Below, piece by piece: positions 20,801 to 29,369 of a stretch of DNA of 64,000 nucleotides (position 1 is the stretch's first letter; each line of letters opens with the position of its first letter). The translations under genes were made by a program, and so were the position numbers. The stretch spans positions 40,324,208 to 40,388,207 of the forward strand of contig OX463806.1 in the NCBI GenBank assembly GCA_949825045.1, in the 5' to 3' direction. The notes under the pieces were generated by a model. That model was not told where the DNA came from, did not search any database, and was given only the letters and a program-made list of their open reading frames with translations. Source of the DNA: Argyresthia goedartella (Eukaryota; Arthropoda; Insecta; Lepidoptera; Argyresthiidae).

Positions 20801-22911
20801 TTTGGGCTTCTGATTTTCCTGAGCTGCGTTTTTTAAGGCTTACCGTACTAAGATGTTGTAGCATTATTGGAATTCGGCCGCCATTGACGCGAGAATCAGT
20901 CGCAGAATTAAGATAAATAAACATGTCTAGGAGGCTAGGACGCCAGGTCAACGACCCACACCACATAATGTCGTAGCGGCGGTAACTTGATGACCATTAC
21001 GGGTAAACGGTTGCGACAGGAAATTAGTACAAAGGAAGTACAAAACCCGATATTAAGAATAATACTTGCCCACTAACAGTAACCAATGACTCTTATGGTC
21101 CTATAGATAGAGTAATACATTAGAATCTTAATCATCTGGAGGTGTAAAAAAAATTAGATTTAAACTAAACTAGGTAGGTACATCTCCAGATGGCGGCGAT
21201 AGGATAGTCCCCGATCAGAAATATTGGCTAAATTATGGCTTTTGTCCAAACTATCGATATTGACTGGCAGGTACTAATGCTTGTACCCTGGACCAGGTAC
21301 GCCAAGATGTGGTACAAGGGGGTTTCGTTCACGGCGGAGCAGTGTGCCCTGGTGTACCTCGTAGATGCGGCGGGGACTCGAACCACCACCGACACATTCC
21401 TGGACATGAGCCAGGACTTCACGCTCAACGTCTTCTACAAGTCAGTATGGCATCTGGAACACAAAGTCTAGCTCATGGGCAGCTGGGAAAGACTGACATT
21501 TGAGGATAGAACTCGCATAACTTTATTCTTGGTAGCAGTACATACACACCCTGAGCTTTACTTCAAACAGAATAAATTATTTACTATATTAGCATTATAA
21601 GAATCGTTCGGACGCAAAATGTCCACTTCACAAAACCTGCTTATGACAGTCTTCTTATTGGATCCCTTGTACCTAACTATAGAGTATAGGGCCATAGCAT
21701 AGCCTTAACGAAACGTAGTCATAAGTATTTGGGGAGAAGTGGCCGGATTCTGGCATACTTGAGGAGGCCTAATACTTAGCAGTGACAGGCTGATTATGAT
21801 GACTGTTTGTGGTGGTTGCAGTGAGTCCCGCCACGGGCCGTCGTACGTGAACGAAGCTATGTCGCTGCTGCAGGCGGCGCAGTACTGGCTCACTGACGAC
21901 GGCATCGACAACTGGATCATCAACAACGTCCGTATCAGCCAGACCGCTGATGGACTCGTCAGGTACCTAATCACTGGTAATTTTGGGGATGAATAATGAT
22001 GCTGTCCTACTGAATTCGGGCACTTAAACATGTATTCGTCATGTTATGGACTTACAATATTTATTTATTTTGCTGGATGAAAAAAAAATGGAAATGCCTA
22101 GGACCAGGAGTCAGACCTCCCTGCCATGTCCGGGTCCTTACACATTGAGCGGGCGTCAGCTGTGTTCTTTAGATGTTATTACCAGCCAAGGCCTCGGTAT
22201 ATGCTGAAGGCTTTGTACCTGCAAGTTGCCCATTTGGGCGATTTTTATGTGTGCATGATATATATGGGAGGAGTTTGCCTGCTTACCCGTTTTACTCGCC
22301 GATATCAGTTCAGTCAAAGAGCATGTTGGCGGCGTGTCAGGGGGGCAGATTTCTCCCGCTGGTATGATATATTTATATATGTATCGTTATTTTCCTCCTC
22401 GCTTAGTTCGCTTTACAGCTGTCTGGAGTCCAACTGGGCCAAACCCAGAATTCTGCCTTCGGCCAGGTCAGTTAATCCTTCCAGGGTCTACCTATTTAAT
22501 ATATACTTTTAGATCAGAATTTGTCAGTTAAGTTTTCGTTTGCTGCAGGATCCACCGCTGCAGCCACAAGTACCAGCTGCGGACCAGCCCCAGCAATGGA
22601 TCTGCGTCCATCACCAGCCCTTTCCTGCATTGCACCGCCTCGCTGGGACAGACACAGCATCTGTTTGTGAGGTAATGTCTTTTACTGTCAAAAGGGCGAT
22701 CTCTTGTCCGTTAATACTATTACATGCCAGTAACTGAACTGACAAACGTGACTGAATGAGACACATGGAGAGCCTACTTCCTGCTGAAATTATAATGATG
22801 TTGAACAGGCGCGGCGAACGGCGGATGCATTTCGACGGCAACTCGTTCATCGTGAGGAACGCTGGCCACTCCGCCGGCTTCGACGACAAGAACCAGCTGA
22901 AAGTCTACTGA
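14850..22911 (+). CDS. Host gene, 8 exons, 350-residue conserved-looking protein of unknown function
   Basis: Exons: 14850-14930, 15462-15665, 19306-19391, 19683-19853, 21297-21440, 21822-21962, 22549-22671, 22809-22911 (TGA). All introns are GT-AG and the phases agree throughout (0,0,2,2,2,2,2), giving 1,053 nt with no stop. Recognisable pieces are [14 protein letters not shown] (exon 2), [20 protein letters not shown] (3), [17 protein letters not shown] (4), [16 protein letters not shown] (5), [16 protein letters not shown] (6), [18 protein letters not shown] (7) and [19 protein letters not shown] (8). There is no signal peptide, membrane segment or catalytic motif, so it is probably soluble. 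The small repeated beta-type blocks (GTVCLRL, GRVYHYG) and WYKG weakly recall the C5orf34-like family, which I do not claim. Exon 1 is least certain: translation could start at ATG 15462 (GAAGATGGCG). Codons are GC-richer than the flanks. ATTAAA near 23028 may be the poly(A) signal. Confidence 0.82.
16180..16531. mobile_element. MITE copy 2 in intron 2 of the host gene
   Basis: About 350 bp. It begins GTAACCGTAAGGTTATCAAA and ends ATCTTACGGTGACATATAC, which are inverted relatives. Multiple subterminal TTTATAAACTAACG / AAACTATCGA blocks lie in both arms. The core CTAAGCTACCGCAGCGTTTG is shared with the split copy at 10126-14505 and the diverged copy at 36164-36475. (AT)n lies just to its left at 16138-16155. 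Confidence 0.78.
16541..17098 (+). pseudogene. C-terminal fragment of a retroelement-type polyprotein (zinc-binding plus nuclease-like block)
   Basis: Plus-strand translation gives [40 protein letters not shown] and [15 protein letters not shown] frameshift or small deletion near 16715 leads to [40 protein letters not shown] and [20 protein letters not shown], ending at a TAG at 17096-17098. I know this series from C-termini of many invertebrate mobile-element proteins next to reverse transcriptases. The DG...W..G..LLWD.T arrangement resembles a PD-(D/E)xK-type nuclease core, which is an inference. It starts right beside the MITE end at 16531, so it was truncated by, or is older than, that insertion. 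Confidence 0.62.
17182..18290 (-). pseudogene. 5'-truncated LINE, RNase H domain (copy in intron 2)
   Basis: Minus-strand frame from about 18262 to 17270: [12 protein letters not shown], then an RNase H domain with all four acidic residues visible in [21 protein letters not shown] and GNDAADE. It then has the C-terminal zinc-knuckle-like [21 protein letters not shown] and ends EELGWLE. One TGA (about 17764-17762) interrupts it in frame between KGHS and SRGNDAAD. The protein and the 3' untranslated block (CGCAAAATAGGCGC) match the longer LINE at 29370-31743. A (TTGACAA)n-like tail lies at 17185-17202. This is a dead-on-arrival insertion, antisense to the host gene. Confidence 0.85.
18318..18695. 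repeat. Lepidopteran dispersed repeat 'GTCAAGTGCGAGTCGGACT', two pieces
   Basis: A minus-oriented copy at about 18318-18535 ends with GGAACCCTTCGTGCGCGAGT / CGACTTGCACTTGACC. A plus-oriented head follows at 18630-18672 (CGGTCAAGTGCGGGTCGGAC then ACGAAGGGTTCCGTA). Other copies are at 53895-54035, 54598-54735 and 55160-55345. This repeat is abundant in lepidopteran genomes and is a main reason for placing the organism. Confidence 0.75.
19091..19266. mobile_element. 176-bp foldback MITE in intron 2
   Basis: TAGCTTGTCAAATTCGTACG at 19091 is mirrored by CGTACGAATTTGACAAGCTA ending at 19266. The inverted arms extend about 60 bp, through GACGGGGACGAAAGATG, with few mismatches. The loop is GC-rich with a C-run. 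There is no coding capacity. Confidence 0.85.
20205..20355 (+). repeat. Dispersed repeat fragment, inverted copy at 56738-56835
   Basis: GGGTTTGCTGGAAGAGATCT, CTCTATTTAGAGATAAGCAT, then TATTATATCTTATGTCGTTT and TATGTGCAATAAATATATAC are found as the reverse complement at 56738-56835. The block is typical of LINE 3' ends in Lepidoptera, but the family is not certain. It sits in intron 4 of the host gene. Confidence 0.65.
22085..22500 (+). repeat. Dispersed repeat in intron 6 (inverted copy at 38690-39090)
   Basis: CCAGGAGTCAGACCTCC, ATGTCCGGGTCC, ACATTGAGCGGGC, ATATCAGTT..AGTCAAA and GGGGGGCAGAT occur in the same order on the reverse strand at 39090-38690. The family is unknown; it is probably the tail of a LINE or SINE. 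Confidence 0.65.
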
Positions 22912-23810
22912 AGAATTATCTCAGAAAGCCACAGCCTCGCCACGCCAAGCTGGCACCTCCCTACAGAGGATCTCGTAATGTACAGCTCTTGCGCACGCCA
23001 TTTTAGTTCTTCCTCCTTAGCGTTTTGATTAAACCATTTGGACAAGTTGCTCAAACTCAGGAGTGAATTGCTACTTTCTAGCCAGAGGTCTTATCAACAC
23101 ACAGTTCTTTATATGGTTTCTTTATTCACATGCTAGTGAAGATGTACTTGTCAAACTGTCACCTCGCACTCTTTGCAAGATTTCGACTAGGATCTCATGC
23201 TGTATAGAAAATAAGTTTACTGTCTCATGATATAAAGTGTTATGATACTTGTCTGTGCGTAGATCATCAACGTTGAAAACGTTTGTTACTCTGATTACTT
23301 TTGTTAGGATTTTGGAATTGTTCCCTCTACGCAGAGCTCACGATATTAAGAGATTCTTGATCGTTGGTTTCTGATTGTCGAGAATCGCTACGTTGAGACA
23401 GTTTTGATAAAGTAAAGGGAGCACTTCCGTTTTTGCTATGTACTTTTGTACTTTGTTATTTCTCAGTGTTCCTCAGTGTTTCTCAGTGTAGACTTTTACC
23501 TAGTTCTGTACTTAATGTCTTTTCCCTAATGGTTCCCTATTTATCTGATGGCCTGGCCACTATACCTGATGCCAAATTTCTTGGCGCCTGAGTGTCGTCT
23601 GGAGGGATAGCGGCGATTTGGAACAAGAGTATGGAGTGGTACCGGCACAATGGAAGAAGAGCGATACATACATGGGTGAGAGAGAGTTGGTGGCCTCGCT
23701 CAGGCGCCGAGAAGCCTTGCGATATCGACAAAACGGGGCGTCCATTAAATATCTCGATTATTTCACTCAAAAAACCGTGTAAAATTGCGAGGAAAATTAA
23801 TTAGGAGCAG
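22912..23810. other. 3' flank of the host gene, no gene seen
   Basis: 3' UTR then intergenic sequence. ATTAAA near 23028 is a possible polyadenylation signal. Around 23734-23748 (GGGGCGTCCATTAAA), and inverted at 23922-23940, lie pieces of the insect repeat that begins GGGGCGTCCATTAATTACGT. Confidence 0.4.
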
Positions 23811-23894
23811 AGCTTCAGTGCGCTGGTGGCCACGCTGGACAAAGGCATAACCCAGTTCTACAGCATCGTCAACACGCACAAGAGCGGCAAGCGG
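23811..23894 (+). CDS. Orphan coding-exon candidate
   Basis: 28 codons read SFSALVATLDKGITQFYSIV and NTHKSGKR with GC-rich third positions like the exons of the 14850-22911 gene and unlike the surrounding AT-rich DNA. A possible acceptor (TTAATTAG at 23803 or GAGCAG at 23810) and a possible donor (CGG|GTCAGA at 23895) flank it. It lies 0.9 kb after the stop of the host gene, between inverted fragments of a GGGGCGTCCATTA repeat. It may be an exon of another gene, an alternative 3' exon, or an exon captured by a transposon. No partner exon was identified. Confidence 0.45.
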
Positions 23895-25971
23895 GTCAGA
23901 AACTCTTCAAAAATGCCTCACGTAATTAATGGACGCCCCCAAGTGCAAGTTAATTGCCTAAACCTTGAAGCTGGAAGCTAGCTGTGCTGGTTTAGTCCTA
24001 GCCCGATCCTAACTCGACATCGTATCAAGCTCCTTACTTTACATTTTACTAATTCTAAAGATTACATTCCATAGGTAAACCCGTAGTAAGATGCGCTGTC
24101 GAGGGTAATTTGATCACTTTATTGATTCATCATCAATAACATGCTGATACCTCTCAGACAGATTACAGATTGTGAATAATTTAGTTTGTAAACCCGCGTT
24201 AAAAAAAAGTTCCTCAACCAACCCTCCATCGTTATTCTGGTAATTTTACATCTTCAGTTTTTATAATAGGTACTTACAAACTTCCTTCTTTTGTGTAAAG
24301 TTTTAGCCACTGTGTGTTCCTTGTAGTACCTATTGTCTTTGGCGGTGGAAGGGTTGAGACGTGTTTTTACTTTTTATGAAAATGTGGGTGAATTTCCCAC
24401 TCTTGCGATGCAATCACCAAGCCCCAATTGTATAGAAGCTTTTCTCCGTTTTATTTTTATTATAACATTTTGTGTTATGTTCGTATTCCACGGGTCCTAG
24501 TCGAATTCCGGTAACGTCTGTTATTTTTACACAGCATTATTGCAAGCACCAACCAACAAGTTGTTTAGATTTTCCAACTTGTCCTTATTTTCTCGTGTAT
24601 AAAAACCTCAAGTATTATGTAATTAAATAATGATAATACAATAGATGATTCAGTATTCGTAATTTTATTTAATTAAATTGGTATGTTTCTATACTCAATT
24701 TTTAGGAATTTTAAATCTTCTCAAACATATTTTCTAACGTTTAGAAGCATAATGGGATTTTCTCAGAAAGAGGATGATTTATTCCTAAAAGGTCAGATTC
24801 CTAAAAGGGCAGATTCCTATCAGGATGGAATCCTATAAGGACAGTAGTACAGTCAAATACTAGTTTCTTCAAACGCTTCTTTGGTCGTATTCTATAATCG
24901 TCATACAAGAAGTTTATTTTCGTTCAGGTTCACTGAGTCCACCCACATTCTCATCTCATCAGTTGCGACTCGCACACTGAGGGTTCCGTACCATAGTCTA
25001 TAGGCATCTCTTCAAGAAGTCTCCTTCACCATTTTCGTAGCCATCTCGTATATATACCTGAGACTGGTATTTATGTGTCGGGGTCAGTTGTTTTTTGTGG
25101 CTTCAGGAATCTGAAGCTGCCGGTCTTAAAATGAGAAAGTGCGAACACGCATTAGCTGTGACGTCACAAAGATTTTTCCATTAAATTACCACCTTCCCGA
25201 GAAGTTTTGAAGTTTTGAACCATCTTCACTGAGCTAATTACCAGGCAAAAAATGTGGCTGGTGATTAGATAACAAGACTCTGATTCCAATCACCTTGAAA
25301 CCTTCGATATCTTTTCAAGATATAAAACTTATAGGTATCCTGCCAGACAGCGAGATGCGGCTGCGCAAGCATGAAGCAAAAGTGTATGATAGGAGTATGC
25401 CATATTAGAAAATAATTCTGTGTTAATCAAAATAACTTGGAAGATGATAAACGCCTTCGGACACATTTGTACAATTTGAAATATTTACCCAGGTAGCTAA
25501 ACCATGGCGACAAATTGTACAGTTTTCCTATACCTATACTTTCTACTTTGAAAGACAACTTATACTGAGTTTATACCTAAATACTTTTTAATACTGACGT
25601 CTTCAAAGAAAGATAAATTTTGAAAAAAGATCAGTGGCATTCATTATTTACATAGAAATTAAAAAGAAGAGGCACACCCAATGTATGAAGAATAATAAAA
25701 TACTTTTAAATAGTATTAAAAATTATTTAACTCCTTAAACGTTTAGCTTTATATTATATTTAGGGTTTACCTTGCACCATACTTTTTAAATTCTGATAAT
25801 GAACTTAACAGAAGGCTCCTACATAAATCGGATGTGAGGCGTTCAGATTCCAAACCTCGCAAAAAGAACTATAGAAAAGTTGCAGTGGTACCTACGAATA
25901 ACGCAAAATTCGTATCTGCGATTCGAAGACAACGAGACTGCATGAAGAAGAATCAGGAAGACAACACCGAG

Positions 25972-26172
25972 ACATCGAGTAGGAATTAATATCCCAGCTT
26001 GTTGGAACCTCTGATATTGGCCTATTCGCTAGGCCGATACATCGAGTAGGAATTAATATCCCAGCTTGTTGGAACCTCTGATATTGGCCTATTCGCTAGG
26101 CCGATACATCGAGTAGGAATTAATATCCCAGCTTGTTGGAACCTCTGATATTGACCTATTCGCTAGGCCGAT
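25972..26172. repeat. Minisatellite, 67 bp x 3
   Basis: Units 25972-26038, 26039-26105 and 26106-26172 begin ACATCGAGTAGGAATTAATA and end TTCGCTAGGCCGAT. They are identical by eye except that unit three has TGACCTA for TGGCCTA. Each contains the imperfect palindrome TTGGCCTATTCGCTAGGCCGA-type core. The array is perfect in phase and looks young. Confidence 0.92.
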
Positions 26173-26351
26173 ACAGAAAAATGTGACAGCATGCATTTAC
26201 TCTTCGTTGGTCTGAATTGTTCTTCTGCATATTTCCTCCATTCTCGGTTATACTAAAGACCGTGCGAAAAATAATGGATGAGAGAGAATACGGATTGAAG
26301 CGACAGGTATAATAATAGTGGTCCCAAAGTGGGAAACACAGCCGTGGTACC

Positions 26352-26815
26352 CCTTACTCAGACGTTTACTCGTTGGTGATACAATTACCTTCAGTTCTTC
26401 TGACAATGTCATTATTTCCCATTTTGCTATAACAAGCAAGTTCACCTCTGCATAAACTTGAAATATCTCCGTGTAACTTCTTACAACTTCCTGCTCTCCA
26501 AGTACTTAAGCAAAAATTTGAGGGATTTATTAATTCGTGATTCGTGAAAATATTAGCTGCAATGTTTATACTATGAGCAAACGGTCTTATATTATTTATT
26601 AGTACCTTAGAGACGAAGCCAGGCAGAAAGCTTGTTATATTTTCAATTGAACTAATGGGACAAAAAATCCCACTAGTTCAATCAACTGAACTGTTCAATT
26701 GAACTAGTGCGACGAAAGGCCCTTACTCACGTTTACTCGTTGGTGATAGAATTACCTTCAGTCCTTCTGAAAGTCATTATTTCTCATTCAAGCAAGAGCA
26801 TATTCACTCGAACCT
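26352..26815. repeat. Direct repeat (~85 bp) and hairpins
   Basis: TTTACTCGTTGGTGATACAA then TTACCTTCAGTTCTTCTGA at about 26364-26403 recurs with few changes at about 26731-26772, with similar sequence following. Between them, at 26640-26690, TCAATTGAACTAATGGGA is mirrored by TCCCACTAGTTCAATC, a stem around CAAAAAA. No gene is seen here. Confidence 0.7.
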
Positions 26816-26845
26816 TACACTGATGGCCGGTGTGCTTTGCGGTCA

Positions 26846-26956
26846 CGCTACTGCGACGCGCCGTACCGGCCCGTACCAGCAGACTCCTTAGAAATCATGC
26901 ACGCGTCACTCGCCGACAACACCGTGAAGCTATGTGAAGTCTGCCTGAAACGCTGA
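26846..26956 (+). CDS. Unexplained short coding-like frame (possible terminal exon)
   Basis: RYCDAPYRPVPADSLEIMHA followed by SLADNTVKLCEVCLKR and TGA at 26954-26956. Codon choice is GC-rich and unlike its flanks. The frame is open upstream to about 26796, where TTATTTCTCATTCAAG could act as an acceptor. Not recognised. It could be the last exon of a gene that includes the orphan exon at 23811, or chance. Confidence 0.3.
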   Translation, partial: RYCDAPYRPVPADSLEIMHASLADNTVKLCEVCLKR

Positions 26957-27054
26957 TTTGCCTATGCTACAGATAAATCCATCAGCCCGTTTTAAGCCTC
27001 CATTCCCTCGGTATTATCCTCCTTCACACACTTATTTAATTATTTTATTATACT

Positions 27055-27245
27055 GGCTGACCCTGCAAACGTTGTTTTGCCATATAAATTCTAATATATA
27101 AATTTTGGGGTGAACCACCCTAAAAATAGATAAAAACCTTTTGTCAGACCTACCAAATGTATCTATAAAATTTCATTAAAATCGGTTGAGCCGTTTCGGA
27201 GGAGTATGGCAACTAACTCACACGATAAAATATATATTTAATTCA
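27055..27245 (+). repeat. Insect dispersed repeat 'GCTGACCCTGCAAACGTTGT'
   Basis: It begins CTGGCTGACCCTGCAAACGT and contains AATCGGTTGAGCCGTTTCGG with AGGAGTATGGCAACTAAC. This is a widely dispersed insect sequence with no coding capacity of its own here. Confidence 0.6.
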
Positions 27246-27337
27246 GGAAGCCAGTATGGCTAGTTAAATAGCTACATGGCTGCATTATCCAGGCTTATTG
27301 GTACGTAAAACTTTGACGACGCGACGATGCCATCAAA

Positions 27338-27897
27338 AGATTTTTTAAGAGGACATTCTGCCTCAGACCTTCATTACCTAAATACGATGACATTTGGGCC
27401 ACGTCTACCGTACCAGATACTCTTGGAACACGGTACCCAAACGAGAGAGCTTCACTCAAGCATCTTTCAATGAATTTCGCAATGCTTCCAGCACTAAATA
27501 CAATACAATATAAATCAAAATAGCCGACCTTATCAAAACATCCCGGCTAACACAAAAACGACCAATAGGTATTATTAAATTTACCGTTTTTTACACAAAA
27601 ACCAGAAATATGCCCCTCACACTTAATTGATAAATAACCAATCCAAAAATGTTCGGGCGACAATCAAAATCTTAGGAAGCCCCATGCCAGTGGCGGTACC
27701 CAAACCAAAGGATTAAATGCACACTCGAAGAGTGCGGTATCGACGGGTACAGCGCACACAGCACGCGGCACGCCAGCAGGACCCTCGCGCGCCACCCTGG
27801 CCTGAATGTAGACACGATCCCGTAAGACCGCGGGCTGGAGAGGCACATCTACAACGTTTGCTAGGTTCTACGACAAAAACATCCTTGATAATAACTA
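27338..27897 (+). pseudogene. Tyrosine recombinase domain (DIRS/Crypton-like), decayed
   Basis: Fragments on the plus strand in different frames rebuild a phage-integrase-like fold in the right order. 27341-27520 gives FFKRTFCLRPSLPKYDDIW, then RYPNERASLKHLSMNFAMLP. 27523-27560 gives DLIKTSRLT. About 27655-27710 gives TIKILGSPMPVAVPKP. 27711-27826 gives RIKCTLEECGIDGYSAHSTR then HASRTLARHPGLNVDTI. A shift leads to RKTAGWRGTSTTFARFYDK (27821-27877). The H-S-T-R box, the GW block and the final F-A-R-F-Y (nucleophile Tyr) are the signature of tyrosine recombinases used by DIRS retrotransposons and Cryptons. Three or more frameshifts and stops make it non-functional. No reverse transcriptase was seen alongside. 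Confidence 0.75.
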
Positions 27898-28263
27898 ATT
27901 CTTAGACAGGCTGACTATAGATTAAAAAGTGTAAGCAGATAGGAAAATAATATTTAAAAATAAAATAAATACATTATTTTTTCCTTCCGGGGCGTTAGGT
28001 CCAAGGTTCTAAAATGACCATAGTTTTATATAAATTTATCCGTGGCGTATTACAATAATAACTTGTGTTAAAATAAAGTAGATACTATGTAATATCCGTT
28101 GTCTTTACCTCATCTTACTTTTGTTGTATTAAGGAAAAAATATTGATTATCACATCACGTCTTTGCTTTTGATAGTTCCAATTGTATATTTCTGACATAC
28201 TCATGATAAACGACGACTGAATATTTTAAATCGAAACATTCGGTAAAAGTTATTTTAATTACA

Positions 28264-28492
28264 CATGGTGACATTTAATTAGCTGACCATATTTTGGGGA
28301 ATAATTATGAACAACTTGGTTGGAAAAAAATTGGGTCTCCCATAGTAACTTGATCGGGTCAATGAACTGAGGGACGAAATTTTATTTTCATTTGCGACCA
28401 TATGTTTCTTGGGTAACGTTGTTCATATTGATGGGTACTATCATTTCCCAAAATATGGTCAGCTAATTAAACGTCATTACCTTGTGATCTAT
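28264..28492. mobile_element. MITE with TIR around GTGACATTTAATTAGCTGAC
   Basis: The left arm GTGACATTTAATTAGCTGAC CATATTTTGGGG is mirrored by CCCAAAATATGGTCAGCTAA TTAAACGTCA near 28449-28485. Related one-ended copies occur at 53485-53520 and 53660-53700. There is no coding capacity. Confidence 0.75.
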
Positions 28493-28559
28493 CAGTGGCA
28501 AAAATTATAAAATTGCATCAAAAAAACTCAGGCGAACTCATCAGCAACCACAAGGTAAA

Positions 28560-29065
28560 TATTAATTGATGTTATTCATAGATATCCCAAATTATTTAAT
28601 ATCAGAAATATGCGTATTTAAAACTATTTATCTTTTACAAATTTGAAACTTCGATAGTGATGTGAGAAATATATTATCGACAAATTGTATATAGTAAGAA
28701 ATAATGCTATTGCAATAATTGGAATTTTTATTTTAGATATCCTCGTGAAAAATTAAGATAATAGTTAATGACATTATATTCGTAGATGCTGCTGGTATTT
28801 TTCAAACGAACGCAGTTTTTCGCAGTACTTCGTCACGGTACGTAAAGGGTATTGTATAATTGAATCGTGATTAGCCATCTCTTTTAATAAATGGTGCGTA
28901 AATATGTTGTAAACTGCTTATTTGATTTGTAAAGACACATTATTGAAATGCTATGTAATTATCGATTGATCTGTAAATATTTTGTTGATTGATTATATAT
29001 TTTTTAATAATAATAATTATAATTTAATTTCAAAGCACAAAAGGATCCATATTTTGTTAGTAACA
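28560..29065 (+). repeat. Dispersed repeat R, copy 2 (uninterrupted)
   Basis: This matches the reverse complement of 7720-8003, 8235-8364 and 9973-10056 in order. Around 28690-28710 it holds the intact site (TTGTATATAGTAAGAAA) where the 8365-9968 element inserted in copy 1. There is no coding frame. Confidence 0.7.
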
Positions 29066-29197
29066 GACACTTTTAAATCCATGTTAGTTTCTTCACACCA
29101 CACTAAATTCATTCTATTGTGGATTTATGGAACAAGCCGAAATTATGTACAGTCTCATACACTGCTTTATCTACACACATTTTATAAGATCTGTATG

Positions 29198-29336
29198 TGT
29201 TCACGAACCGCATGTTACAACCGGCTTAACCGATTGACATTTAATGTTCACGAACCGCATGTTACAACCGGCTTAACCGATTGACATTTAATTTAGAATA
29301 ACGTCATCTCGACGTTATTCTAAATTAAATGTCAAT
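29198..29336. repeat. 47-bp tandem duplication followed by a perfect 25-bp inverted repeat
   Basis: TGTTCACGAACCGCATGTTA and the next 27 bases occur twice in a row (29198-29244, 29245-29291). The arm 29280-29304 (ATTGACATTTAATTTAGAAT AACGT) is exactly mirrored by 29312-29336 around the loop CATCTCG. The LINE target site TAACGTCATCTCGA lies in this hairpin and again 54 bp later. Confidence 0.88.
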
Positions 29337-29369
29337 TGCGTTATGCCGTTTAGAATAACGTCATCTCGA

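Noticed and set aside
25972..26172. CRISPR-like array
   Set aside because: Units are contiguous with no unique spacers; this is eukaryotic DNA and the array is a minisatellite.
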